From an uncultured Gammaproteobacteria bacterium (GTDB lineage Bacteria; Pseudomonadota; Gammaproteobacteria; DRJJ01), in NCBI GenBank assembly GCA_947258795.1, contig CAMYJU010000012.1, forward strand, positions 1 through 63,439: DNA of 63,439 nt, written 5' to 3'. The notes under the pieces are model-generated. The model searched no databases, was not told the origin of the DNA, and worked only from the letters and a program-made list of their open reading frames with translations. Each line of letters opens with the position of its first letter. The first letter of the stretch is position 1. Position numbers and translations under genes: made by a program. Positions 43,170 through 52,661 of this stretch are shown here, piece after piece.

Positions 43170-43193
43170 ATTTTGTGAGCTTACTCACAAAAT
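43170..43193. promoter_or_regulatory. Perfect hairpin between maf and rng
   Basis: ATTTTGTGAG and CTCACAAAAT form a perfect 10-bp stem with a CTTA loop, 5 nt after the maf stop. No T-run follows on either strand, so it is not a standard terminator. It may end maf mRNA by processing or belong to the leader of rng. Confidence 0.5.
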
Positions 43194-43296
43194 CAGCAAC
43201 TAGATCAAGCCCATAGTAGAAATACGTGAATAATATATAAGCCGAATAATCAATAATAATAAAAGGAATGGAGACTTCGATGCTCCAGGTAAAAAT

Positions 43297-44778
43297 ATGA
43301 GTGAAGAAATCCTGATCAATATTACCCCGCGTGAAACGCGTGTCGCGCTGGTCGAGAACGGTGTCCTGCAGGAGGTCCTGATCGAGCGGACACGGCGCAG
43401 GGGTCTGGTCGGAAATATTTACAAAGGCAAGGTGTCCCGGGTGCTGCCCGGTATGCAGGCGGCCTTTGTCGAGATCGGCCTGGAGCGCGCCGCGTTTATC
43501 CATGCATCGGATATCGCACAGCGTAGTAACGGTGAAGAGGAAACCGACCTGGCTGAAAAGCCGGCGCAAACCAATAATATTACTGATCTGCTACGTGAGG
43601 GGCAGGAGCTGATCGTCCAGGTAATCAAGGATCCGCTGGGTAGCAAGGGCGCGCGACTGACTACCTATATTACCGTGCCTTCACGTTATCTGGTGCTATT
43701 GCCCGAGGATACGAATATCGGGGTGTCGACCAAGATTGATGACGAGCAGGAGCGCAAGCGCCTGAAATCCATCATCGGGGGCCTGTCTGAAGGGGATGAC
43801 GACAAGGGCTATATCGTACGTACGGTCGCCGAGGATGTCGACGAGCAGTCCCTGCTGGCAGACCGTGAATACCTGTCCAAGCTCTGGTCTTCCATCGTCG
43901 AGAGTATGGAGGCAACCAGGATCGGGCAGCTGGTCTATGGTGACCTGCCGCTGGCAGTACGAACATTGCGCGATTATGTCAGTGCCGATGTGGAACGTGT
44001 CAAATGTGATTCCCGCGAGACCTTCCAGGTGTTGAAAGAGTTCTCCGAGAAGTTTGTGCCGGCGCTGAAAGACAGGTTGGAATACTATCCCGGTGAACGG
44101 CCTATATTTGACATTTACAATATCGAGGATGAGATCCAGCGCGCTATCGAAAGCAAGGTGCCGCTGAAGTCTGGCGGTTACCTGATTATTGACCAGACCG
44201 AGGCGATGACCACGATTGATGTCAATACCGGCGCCTATGTTGGCAGCCGTAACCTGGAAGAAACCATCTATAAAACCAATCTCGAGGCTGCTCAATCCAT
44301 ATCCCGGCAACTGCGTCTGCGCAACCTGGGTGGCATTATTATTATCGATTTTATCGATATGCAGGAAGAGGAGCATAAACGGCAGGTGCTCAACGCGCTG
44401 GAGAAAAGCCTGGAGAGGGATCACGCGCGCAGTCATATCACCGAGGTTTCGGTACTGGGCCTGGTCGAGATGACACGAAAGCGGACCAGGGAAAGCCTCG
44501 AGCATATTTTGTGCGAGAGTTGTCCAACCTGTTCGGGCAGGGGTTCAATCAAAACGGCGGAAACCGTTTGTTATGAAATCTTCAGGGAGATCATCCGCGA
44601 GGCCCGCCAGTTCGATGCCAGTCAGTTGCTGGTGCTGGCCTCGCAGGAAGTCGTTGATCTATTTCTGGATGAAGAGTCTGACAGCCTGGCCGATCTGGAA
44701 GGCTTTATCGGCAAACCTATCAAGTTTCAGGTGGAGTCGCTTTATACACAGGAACAGTATGATGTTGTTTTGATGTAA
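43297..44778 (+). CDS. rng: Ribonuclease G
   Basis: RNase G matures the 5' end of 16S rRNA and degrades some mRNAs. The protein is 493 aa, near E. coli (489). An S1 domain covers about 38-128. The catalytic aspartates lie in TTIDVNTGAYVG and IIIIDFIDMQEEEHKRQVL. The zinc-link CxxC is CPTCSGRGS. The RNase E-type C-terminal scaffold is missing, so this is RNase G. The 5' untranslated region is about 130 nt. Confidence 0.96.
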   Translation: MSEEILINITPRETRVALVENGVLQEVLIERTRRRGLVGNIYKGKVSRVLPGMQAAFVEIGLERAAFIHASDIAQRSNGEEETDLAEKPAQTNNITDLLREGQELIVQVIKDPLGSKGARLTTYITVPSRYLVLLPEDTNIGVSTKIDDEQERKRLKSIIGGLSEGDDDKGYIVRTVAEDVDEQSLLADREYLSKLWSSIVESMEATRIGQLVYGDLPLAVRTLRDYVSADVERVKCDSRETFQVLKEFSEKFVPALKDRLEYYPGERPIFDIYNIEDEIQRAIESKVPLKSGGYLIIDQTEAMTTIDVNTGAYVGSRNLEETIYKTNLEAAQSISRQLRLRNLGGIIIIDFIDMQEEEHKRQVLNALEKSLERDHARSHITEVSVLGLVEMTRKRTRESLEHILCESCPTCSGRGSIKTAETVCYEIFREIIREARQFDASQLLVLASQEVVDLFLDEESDSLADLEGFIGKPIKFQVESLYTQEQYDVVLM

Positions 44779-44811
44779 CACCATGCGTTTATTCTATTGT
44801 TATAACAGGGC

Positions 44812-47800
44812 TTGAATATACTGGTTACTATGCCGGCCTTTACTCGATATATTTTGAACTTCGTTTTTTATGGCCTGGCAGCAGGGGTAATTGCGGTCGC
44901 CTTTCTGGTTAGTGCGACACGCATGCTGCTGCCACTGGCAGACCAGTATCGTGATGAATTTCAGGCGCTGATCAGTGATTCACTGGGTTACCCGGTACAT
45001 ATCGGAAAACTGAATGCCAAGTGGCGTGGAGTATATCCCTCGATCGCACTGGAGGATATCGTTATCCATGATCTGGACATGGCCGATAGTGACTGGATAC
45101 GCTTGCAGCAGATGGAGGCATGGTTCAGCCCCTATCAGCTCCTGCTTGGGCAGAATATACCTTTCAACCGTTTCAGACTAAGTGGCGCGGCAGTCGACCT
45201 GGAACAGGGCAAGGATGGGTTGTTCAAGCTGAATGGCAAAACCATTTCATCGGAAGGCGAGCTGTCACTCAGGTATCTGCGTGACTTGATCGCGAATATA
45301 AAAAGTATTGACCTGGAAAAGGTGGAGCTTTCGGTAAAAGGCATCGGTGGTCAGCCTGGTGATGTCAGGGTCAGGGCACAAAGACTGGAGTTTCACCAAC
45401 AGGGTGATCAGATACGTCTTTCGGGTCTGTTGCAGCGCCCGGAAGATGACCAGGGCTATGCATCATTCATTGCGTTGCTGCCGGATACCGCGGAAACATT
45501 TGAGACGGCGAATCTTACTTTTCACCTGAAAGTGGACACCGGCCTGGGCATATGGCTTAAGCCATGGCTGCCAGATGGCTTGAGTGTCAAAACAGGTCAT
45601 GCCGCGGTGCAGGCCTGGGGCAACACCACGGGTTTGCTGCTGCAGGATCTGGACGTGCAATCGGTAGTTACGGACCTGAGCTGGCAGCGCACACTGGTCA
45701 GTAGTGGCGAGCCCTTGTTGCCCGGCAAGATCAAGGGCTTCAGTAATCATGTGCGCTGGCAGCGTACCGGTCAGGGCTGGTCACTGGTCGCTTCGCCGTT
45801 ACTGGTTGCATCGCAAACAAACAACTGGGAGCCGGGGAGATTGGTTCTGGTTCATCAAGACGCCGTAAATGGCGAGCAACAAAGACTCTCCGGTACGATG
45901 GATTTTCTGAATCTGCAGGACATGGCGACCTGGGCCAGTACCTGGGTGGATGATTTTGTGTTACGGGAAAAACTGCACGAATTATCGCTACAGGGCAAAC
46001 TTGAATCAGTTGTCTTTACCATTGCGGGCCCGGTCACGCATCCACAGCAATATACCATCAACGCAAAGGTGGAAGACCTGGCATTCAGAGGGGTGGATGG
46101 CTTGCCCGGAGTCTCTGGCATGGATGGTCTTGCCCGGTTTACCCAGGCGGATGGCGAGATCGTGCTGGATAGCCGAGAGTTTCAGTTAATGTTTCCGGTA
46201 CTGTTCAGGCGTGACCTGTATGCGGAACAGATATCAGGTGTAGTGCGTTGGCATCGCAGCGAAGATTTGTGGCAGCTCGGCACCGATGAACTGATCCTGC
46301 AAAACCGGGATATCGAGACCCGTACCCGATTCCGTCTCAGCCAGACAGTGGACGATGCCCTGCCGGTACTCGACCTGCAGTCACATTTCCGCAACGGGAA
46401 TATTGAAAACGCATGGAAATATCTGCCCACGGGTATCATGGCTACCAATGTCGTATCCTGGCTGGACCGCGCACTGGTAACCGGTCGCGTACCCCATGGC
46501 AGTATGATTTATTTTGGCTCGCTTCAGGATTTTCCATATGACCGGCATGAAGGCATATTTGAAGTTCGATTCGCGGTTGAGGATGGCATTCTGGACTATG
46601 GAGAGGGTTGGCCGCGAGTTGATGATTTTGCCGCTGATGTGGGCTTTATTGGCAGTGGTTTCGAGACGCAGGTAGTAAAAGGCATTATTCATGGTCTGAA
46701 TATCCGGGGGGCACGAGTGAGTATCAGTGATCTGATTGACTCCAGCGACCTTGTTATAGACGGGTATCTGAATGGCGCCATGTCAGAGGCGTTGAACTTT
46801 ATAGCTGATGTCTCTGCAAATGAACAGGTGAGCGCTGCTGTTCGGGATATACAGGCGGCCGGCTCAACCGGGCTTGCACTGAATCTGGTGTTGCCACTGG
46901 ATGACCTGAGTAAGTATCGGCTGGAAGGGGCTATTGATCTGTCCGGCAATGCCATACATATGTCGAAGTGGTCCGCTGACCTTGAACAACTGGACGGCAA
47001 GCTGCATTACCGGGTTAGTGATAGCGGCGGTTTCTTCAACAGTGACGGAATTACCGGGAAGTTCAATGACCGTGATGCAAGTATCCGGGTGGCGTCTTCC
47101 CGGACCCGGGATGGTGGTGTGCGCAACTCGGTATACATCGACTCAGTGCTGGATATCCGGAAAACAGTCAGCACCTATACATCGCAGACGATACCGATAG
47201 AAGGGATAACGCCTGTCCTCATCAGGATTGATACGGACCGTTTCCGGGACCGGCCAGACCGGATCAGTCTGAACCTGCGCAGCAATCTGAAAGGCGTCGA
47301 GCTCAATTTGCCTGATGGCTTTGGTAAAACGGCCAGCGAGGAGCGCTCGTTTGCGCTCGACTGGGACCTGGTGTCAGCCGCCTCAATACGGGAACTGTCT
47401 CTGGCGTATGGTGAGGATGTCAAGGCAGAGTTCAATATCCGTCTCGGCGACCAGGGTGTATCCCTGGTGAATGGGGTGTTGAATATCGGTTACACCTATA
47501 CGAAGAAACCGGAGACAGGCCTGAGTGTTTTTGTAGACCGGAAGAGCCTGCATCTTGATCACTGGTGGGAACTACTGGAAAACAGCCCCGAGTATACCGG
47601 CACCGGCGGACAGGGGCTGATCCAGGAGGCCCATATCAGGCTTGATGAACTGATATACAGTGGCAATCATTACAAGAACTTCACGTTACTGGCCGAGCAG
47701 GGTGAAAAGCTGTGGGGGCTCAATATTTCGAGCGACAGTCTGAAGGGTAAGGTGCGTATTCCGGTTGATTTCAGCAAGTCCCGTTTTATCGAGGCAGAGC

Positions 47801-48732
47801 TGGAGAAATTTTCCTGGGACACACCGGAATCAGGCAACAACACCCAATATCGAGACCCGCGTAAACTGCCGCCATTCAGTATCAATAGTAAACAGTTCTT
47901 CTTTAACGGCAAGGATATGGGTGGGCTGGCCGTGCGGGCAAGCACGGTTGAGAATGGCCTGGTTATTGATTCTGTGCAGCTGAGTGGAGAAGTGTTCTCA
48001 GTCAAGGGTTCTGGTGCCTGGTTGTATGAAGATAACTGGCACCATTCCCGTTTCAATGTCGATTTGTTGACTGTAGATCTCGGGCGGGCACTCCGCCACT
48101 TTGGTTTTGAAGACAGCATGGAAGGAGGTGAGGCAGAGGCCAAGGTCAATGCCGAGTGGGTAGGCACACCAGCAGAATTTGAACTGTCACGACTGGATGG
48201 CGACATTCAGGTGGCGGTTCATGAGGGTCGTTTAAAGGATCTGGACGCAGGGGGCGGACGGATTTTCGGCCTGTTGAGTATCAGTCGCTTGCCGCGGCGT
48301 TTGTTGTTGGACTTCAGTGACCTGTTTGGCGAGGGGTTCAAGTTTGACAGAATTTCCGGGGGATTTTCGATTGCAGATGGCGATGCCTATACCAATGACC
48401 TGAGCCTGACCAGCTCTGCCGCAAATATCGAGATTTCCGGGCGTATTGGACTGGCCAACAAGGATTATGACCAGGTGGCGGTGGTGTCACCTAAAATGGC
48501 ATCCAGCCTGACCCTGATCGGAGGGCTGGCCGGAGGACCCGGAGTGGCCCTGGGCATGTGGGTGGCAGACCGTCTGATTGGTAAACAGATCGATGCCCTG
48601 GGTAGTGTGAGCTATAGTATCACCGGGCCCTGGAGTGATCCGGAGGTAGTCAAGGTCTCTGACGCTGGAACGGATGATTCCACAGATACAGACGCGGATG
48701 ATATATATGAATCAGAGAGCGATGAATTCTAG
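44812..48732 (+). CDS. yhdP: YhdP-family AsmA-like envelope protein
   Basis: The protein is 1306 aa. One N-terminal membrane anchor (about 12-36, LNFVFYGLAAGVIAVAFLVS) is followed by a very long periplasmic beta-rich domain (DUF3971/AsmA-like) with the family end LTLIGGLAGGPGVALGMWVA. E. coli YhdP helps move phospholipid to the outer membrane. The start is a TTG at 44812; the ATG at 44830 is an equally possible start. The acidic tail DDSTDTDADDIYESESDE is unusual. It follows rng, as in E. coli. Confidence 0.9.
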   Translation: MNILVTMPAFTRYILNFVFYGLAAGVIAVAFLVSATRMLLPLADQYRDEFQALISDSLGYPVHIGKLNAKWRGVYPSIALEDIVIHDLDMADSDWIRLQQMEAWFSPYQLLLGQNIPFNRFRLSGAAVDLEQGKDGLFKLNGKTISSEGELSLRYLRDLIANIKSIDLEKVELSVKGIGGQPGDVRVRAQRLEFHQQGDQIRLSGLLQRPEDDQGYASFIALLPDTAETFETANLTFHLKVDTGLGIWLKPWLPDGLSVKTGHAAVQAWGNTTGLLLQDLDVQSVVTDLSWQRTLVSSGEPLLPGKIKGFSNHVRWQRTGQGWSLVASPLLVASQTNNWEPGRLVLVHQDAVNGEQQRLSGTMDFLNLQDMATWASTWVDDFVLREKLHELSLQGKLESVVFTIAGPVTHPQQYTINAKVEDLAFRGVDGLPGVSGMDGLARFTQADGEIVLDSREFQLMFPVLFRRDLYAEQISGVVRWHRSEDLWQLGTDELILQNRDIETRTRFRLSQTVDDALPVLDLQSHFRNGNIENAWKYLPTGIMATNVVSWLDRALVTGRVPHGSMIYFGSLQDFPYDRHEGIFEVRFAVEDGILDYGEGWPRVDDFAADVGFIGSGFETQVVKGIIHGLNIRGARVSISDLIDSSDLVIDGYLNGAMSEALNFIADVSANEQVSAAVRDIQAAGSTGLALNLVLPLDDLSKYRLEGAIDLSGNAIHMSKWSADLEQLDGKLHYRVSDSGGFFNSDGITGKFNDRDASIRVASSRTRDGGVRNSVYIDSVLDIRKTVSTYTSQTIPIEGITPVLIRIDTDRFRDRPDRISLNLRSNLKGVELNLPDGFGKTASEERSFALDWDLVSAASIRELSLAYGEDVKAEFNIRLGDQGVSLVNGVLNIGYTYTKKPETGLSVFVDRKSLHLDHWWELLENSPEYTGTGGQGLIQEAHIRLDELIYSGNHYKNFTLLAEQGEKLWGLNISSDSLKGKVRIPVDFSKSRFIEAELEKFSWDTPESGNNTQYRDPRKLPPFSINSKQFFFNGKDMGGLAVRASTVENGLVIDSVQLSGEVFSVKGSGAWLYEDNWHHSRFNVDLLTVDLGRALRHFGFEDSMEGGEAEAKVNAEWVGTPAEFELSRLDGDIQVAVHEGRLKDLDAGGGRIFGLLSISRLPRRLLLDFSDLFGEGFKFDRISGGFSIADGDAYTNDLSLTSSAANIEISGRIGLANKDYDQVAVVSPKMASSLTLIGGLAGGPGVALGMWVADRLIGKQIDALGSVSYSITGPWSDPEVVKVSDAGTDDSTDTDADDIYESESDEF

Positions 48733-48759
48733 ACACGAAACAGAATCATGCGTGATGCC

Positions 48760-49302
48760 CTAGTGCGGGTATTTCTGCAGAATTTTCAGTACCAGGTTGT
48801 TGATGCGTAATTCCCGCTTCTCCGGGGTCGCATAATCCTCATACAGTGTCTCTGCCGAGCCACGCCACACAGTCTGTTTGCTGGCAGGTGAAATCAGATC
48901 GATATACAGGCGATTATATGTGAATTCCTGTATATCAGTGCCATAGCCATACCCATAGCCATGGCTCCATGGGTGGTACGCATGGCTATAGATAAAGGTG
49001 CTGGGGAAACTTTCGATGCGCGTCTCAAGCGACTGGTAAAAGGCCAGATAGAGGTCTGCCTGAGCCGGGTGGGCCCGACGGAAACCGATGGTATGCATGG
49101 CATATTCCAGGGCATTGCGAATGCGATTGTTCAGCAGGTCATCATCGAGCGCCGGGTTGCCGGTTTTGATCGGAATGCCTGGCAGCCAGGCATAGGTTCT
49201 GAATGCGCTGAAGTTGGTACCAGGCTGGTAATCTGTCCTGATAATTGCATCGGAACAGGAAATGATGGCCAGGCTGGCGATTACTATGATGATAGAACGC
49301 AT
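48760..49302 (-). CDS. DUF4136 lipoprotein
   Basis: The protein is 180 aa with a signal peptide ending in the lipobox AIISC (Cys 16). It contains TNFSAFRTYAWLPG, ADLYLAFYQSLETRIES, a Tyr/Gly/His-rich stretch (HPWSHGYGYGYGTD), and IDLISPASKQTVWRGSAE. This pattern is typical of DUF4136. It is probably an outer-membrane lipoprotein; function is unknown. It converges with yhdP. Confidence 0.82.
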   Translation of the reverse strand: MRSIIIVIASLAIISCSDAIIRTDYQPGTNFSAFRTYAWLPGIPIKTGNPALDDDLLNNRIRNALEYAMHTIGFRRAHPAQADLYLAFYQSLETRIESFPSTFIYSHAYHPWSHGYGYGYGTDIQEFTYNRLYIDLISPASKQTVWRGSAETLYEDYATPEKRELRINNLVLKILQKYPH

Positions 49303-49431
49303 GATTGATTCAGTAGTGCCCGTTTTTTAACGATTCCTGTATAAAAAGTCTAGCACTGATGATAAGGCTTTTCTGCATCTGATCATATTCAGGAGGTAAA
49401 CCCGGTCGCCTTACTGTGGTATGCTGTTAAT

Positions 49432-49767
49432 ATGCGTATGATCATGATATTGATGTTATTTCTCGCCAGTGGAGCAGTCCTGGCGGCAGACTGGGTGGTC
49501 AGTGCCGAGTTATGGTCACGCCCGCGCAGTGGCCAGGAACTGATGTCCATGGAGCCTGTTCAGCAGGCGGTGGCTGACTGGCGCGCTGCGCCGGGCAGCC
49601 GTATGATCATCAATTATCCGGGCGGCGAGTCCGGTACTTTATGGGCCGAAGAACTGCGGGACTGGCTGGTAGCCCTGGGTATCCCTTCGAAAGACATTGA
49701 TTTACAGGCCGGGGGCACCGATGTAGACAAGGTGATCTTGCATATTGAAAAGCAGAAGGAATTTTAA
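49432..49767 (+). CDS. Small secreted protein of unknown function
   Basis: The protein is 111 aa with a clear signal peptide (MRMIMILMLFLASGAVLA, cleavage after VLA). The mature part contains ADWVVSAELWSRPRSGQEL and NYPGGESGTLWAEELRDWLV and ends KVILHIEKQKEF. It looks like a short OmpA-like or BON-like fold, but I do not assign a family. It sits 2 nt before the amidase gene and is probably co-transcribed with it. Confidence 0.7.
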   Translation: MRMIMILMLFLASGAVLAADWVVSAELWSRPRSGQELMSMEPVQQAVADWRAAPGSRMIINYPGGESGTLWAEELRDWLVALGIPSKDIDLQAGGTDVDKVILHIEKQKEF

Positions 49768-49769
49768 CA

Positions 49770-50597
49770 ATGCCGAAACTGGCAGCAATTCAAATGGCTT
49801 CGGGCCCCAATCTTAATGCCAATCTTATCGAGGCTGAACGGCTGATTGGCGAGGCCGCAGCAGCAGGAGCGGAACTGATTGTATTACCGGAAAACTTTGG
49901 CCTGATGGGGCTGAAGGAAAGCGATTTGCTCGGTATTGCAGAACAGGATGGTGAAGGGCCATTACAGGAATTCCTGTCACAACAGGCACAGCGTAACAAT
50001 ATCTGGCTGGTCGGCGGAACCATACCAATGAAGGCGTCTGTACCAGGCAAAGTGATGTCTACCTGTTTGCTGATTGATAATAACGGCGAACGGGTTGCGC
50101 GTTATGACAAGATGCACCTGTTTGATGTTGAGTTGACGGATAGCAACGAACAATATGCCGAGTCCGAGACCCTGGAATCCGGCAACGAGGTTGTGGTGGT
50201 GGATAGTCCGTTCGGCAAGCTGGGGCTGGCAGTTTGCTATGATCTGCGCTTTCCGGAACTATTCCGCGAAATGATCGATGAGGGTGTCGAGATTGTATTA
50301 ATACCGGCTGCCTTTACCGCGATTACCGGCAAGGCACATTGGGAAACGCTGTTGCGTGCGCGTGCTATCGAGAACCTCTGTTATATTGTAGCATCGGCAC
50401 AGGGCGGCTATCATGCCAGTGGTCGTGAAACGCATGGAGACAGTATGATTGTTGAACCCTGGGGTACCGTGATTGCCCGGCAACCCAGTGGAGCGGGTTT
50501 TGTGCTGGCTGATGTTGAACGTGAACGGCTGATGCGTCTACGCGAAACCTTTCCGGTGCTGTTACACCGGCGCCTGCATTGCAATATCAGTAACTAG
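49770..50597 (+). CDS. Carbon-nitrogen hydrolase (Nit1-like)
   Basis: The protein is 275 aa. The nitrilase triad is E41 (VLPENFGL), K114 ([11 protein letters not shown]) and C156 ([13 protein letters not shown]). The strings [14 protein letters not shown] and [12 protein letters not shown] match the Nit1/YbeM group, which hydrolyses deaminated glutathione; that substrate is an inference from the subgroup. It is followed by tldD after 17 nt. Confidence 0.9.
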   Translation: MPKLAAIQMASGPNLNANLIEAERLIGEAAAAGAELIVLPENFGLMGLKESDLLGIAEQDGEGPLQEFLSQQAQRNNIWLVGGTIPMKASVPGKVMSTCLLIDNNGERVARYDKMHLFDVELTDSNEQYAESETLESGNEVVVVDSPFGKLGLAVCYDLRFPELFREMIDEGVEIVLIPAAFTAITGKAHWETLLRARAIENLCYIVASAQGGYHASGRETHGDSMIVEPWGTVIARQPSGAGFVLADVERERLMRLRETFPVLLHRRLHCNISN

Positions 50598-50614
50598 AAG
50601 GCCGGGACACACAC

Positions 50615-52057
50615 ATGAGTGATAATCTGGAGTTGGCCCGTCAGCATCTACTTGAACCGACAGGCCTGGTTGATGATGACCTGAACAAGGTGCTTGATCA
50701 GGTGATGGGTCATGCCGTTGATAACGCAGACCTGTACTTTCAGCTAAGTCGGAATGAATCATGGGTGCTGGAAGACGGCATCGTCAAGGAAGGATCGCAT
50801 AACATCGACCAGGGCGTCGGGGTGCGTGCGATCAGTGGTGAGAAAACCGGTTTTGCCTATTCCGATGAGATCGTCATGCCGGCGCTGCTGGAGGCGTCCC
50901 GGGCCGCCCGCGCGATCGCCCGCGATGGTCGCCAACAAAGCCTGCAGGCGTGGAAGCAGCATGCACCACCCGTCCTGTACCCGGTCGATGACCCGCTTTC
51001 GTCTATAGAGGAAAAGGCCAAGATTGAATTATTGCGCCAGGTTGACGCCGAGGCGCGCAGGCAGGATACCCGGGTCAAACAGGTGATCGTCAGCCTGTCC
51101 GGTACGCATGACATAATCCTGGTCGCGAACAGCGATGGCACGCTGGCCGGTGATATCAGGCCGTTGGTGCGTATGAGTGTCAGCGTGCTGGTTGAACATA
51201 AGGGCAAGCGTGAACAGGGCGTGTCCGGTGGTGGGGCGCGCCTGGATTACCGCTATTTCCAGACCGATGAACGCGCGTTGGACTATGCCCGTGAAGCGGT
51301 ACGTCAGGCGCTGGTCAATCTGGATGCGGTGGATGCGCCAGCGGGTAGCATGACGGTGGTGCTTGGCCCGGGCTGGCCGGGCGTGCTTCTGCATGAGGCG
51401 ATCGGTCATGGGCTGGAAGGAGATTTCAATCGCAAGGGCACCTCGGCCTTTAGCGGCCGCATCGGTGAGCAGGTGGCCACTACAAAATGTACGGTAGTGG
51501 ATGATGCGACCATTGCCCAGCGGCGTGGATCATTGACCGTCGATGATGAGGGTACGCCGGCACAAAATACCGTGCTGATAGAAAATGGCATACTGACGGG
51601 CTATATGCAGGATAAAATGAATGCCAGGCTGATGAACCAGGCATCTACCGGAAATGGCCGGCGCGAGTCGTTTGCACATATACCGATGCCGCGCATGACC
51701 AATACCTATATGTTACCAGGTGAGGATGATCCGGAAGAGATTATCGCGTCAGTCGACAAGGGTCTGTACGCAGTAAACTTTGGTGGCGGGCAGGTTGATA
51801 TCACCTCGGGCAAGTTTGTGTTTTCTGCCAGTGAGGCGTACCTGATTGAGCATGGCAAATTGACGCGATCGGTCAAGGGGGCAACCCTGATCGGCAATGG
51901 TCCAGATGTGCTGACGCGCGTGTCTATGGTCGGCAATGACCTGGAACTGGATTCCGGCGTCGGTGTTTGCGGCAAGGACGGACAGAGTGTTCCGGTTGGC
52001 GTCGGGCAGCCCACCCTGCGGGTGGATGGCTTGACGGTCGGTGGTACCAACGTATAG
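50615..52057 (+). CDS. tldD: Metalloprotease TldD
   Basis: TldD is the catalytic half of the TldD/TldE (PmbA) protease used in peptide maturation and CcdA turnover. The protein is 480 aa. The zinc motif [12 protein letters not shown] (HExxxH) is at about 264-275. [17 protein letters not shown] and [20 protein letters not shown] are conserved. The partner gene pmbA is 0.6 kb downstream, separated by darP on the other strand. Confidence 0.97.
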   Translation: MSDNLELARQHLLEPTGLVDDDLNKVLDQVMGHAVDNADLYFQLSRNESWVLEDGIVKEGSHNIDQGVGVRAISGEKTGFAYSDEIVMPALLEASRAARAIARDGRQQSLQAWKQHAPPVLYPVDDPLSSIEEKAKIELLRQVDAEARRQDTRVKQVIVSLSGTHDIILVANSDGTLAGDIRPLVRMSVSVLVEHKGKREQGVSGGGARLDYRYFQTDERALDYAREAVRQALVNLDAVDAPAGSMTVVLGPGWPGVLLHEAIGHGLEGDFNRKGTSAFSGRIGEQVATTKCTVVDDATIAQRRGSLTVDDEGTPAQNTVLIENGILTGYMQDKMNARLMNQASTGNGRRESFAHIPMPRMTNTYMLPGEDDPEEIIASVDKGLYAVNFGGGQVDITSGKFVFSASEAYLIEHGKLTRSVKGATLIGNGPDVLTRVSMVGNDLELDSGVGVCGKDGQSVPVGVGQPTLRVDGLTVGGTNV

Positions 52058-52061
52058 AGAG

Positions 52062-52586
52062 TTATTCGGGATTGCTGGTTTCATTATCCAGTTCGCGCAG
52101 ATAACGAAACAGCTCACGTGCTGACCGGTGTGGCTTGTTGGCCCTGATTTCGTGGTTGGCACTACGCATCATTTGTCGCAGATGTTGGCGATCAGCGTGA
52201 GGGTAGTGAGCCAGTACCTCACCCAGTGCGACATCACCCTGTTCGATCAATGCATCACGCATGGACTCGAGGCGGTGTAGCGTGGCGGTTGCCTGCACCG
52301 AGACGTTCAGCACCCTGTCCACTGCACACTGTATCGCGTCGGCATCGGCTGAACGCATCAGTTTGGCAATATACAGAAGCTGCCGTTTGCGCCCGCCATG
52401 TTGTTTGATTTGCTGGTAGGTCAATACGGCATCACGCAGATCTTCAGACAGCGACAGACTGTCAATCTGGTCGTGATTGAATCGGGTGATGGTTTCACCA
52501 AGCTTTTTGAGCGCCTCGGCCTCGCGTTTGAGCTGGGACTTGCTGGGTTGCTCTTCACCGGTATTATTATCATCATGATCAAACAT
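52062..52586 (-). CDS. darP: Dual-action ribosomal maturation protein DarP (YjgA)
   Basis: The protein is 174 aa. It matches the DUF615/YjgA family, with EEQPSKSQLKREAEALKKLG near the start, RDAVLTYQQIKQHGGRKRQLLYIAKLM and the C-terminal SARELFRYLREL. E. coli DarP helps 50S assembly. It ends 4 nt from the tldD stop and is divergent from pmbA, as in E. coli. Confidence 0.93.
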   Translation of the reverse strand: MFDHDDNNTGEEQPSKSQLKREAEALKKLGETITRFNHDQIDSLSLSEDLRDAVLTYQQIKQHGGRKRQLLYIAKLMRSADADAIQCAVDRVLNVSVQATATLHRLESMRDALIEQGDVALGEVLAHYPHADRQHLRQMMRSANHEIRANKPHRSARELFRYLRELDNETSNPE

Positions 52587-52661
52587 GGTGATATCAGTAT
52601 AGCACCATCAAGCTGTTGATCCTGTACAATGACGACAACAGAAACAGGGGTAGATCACATT

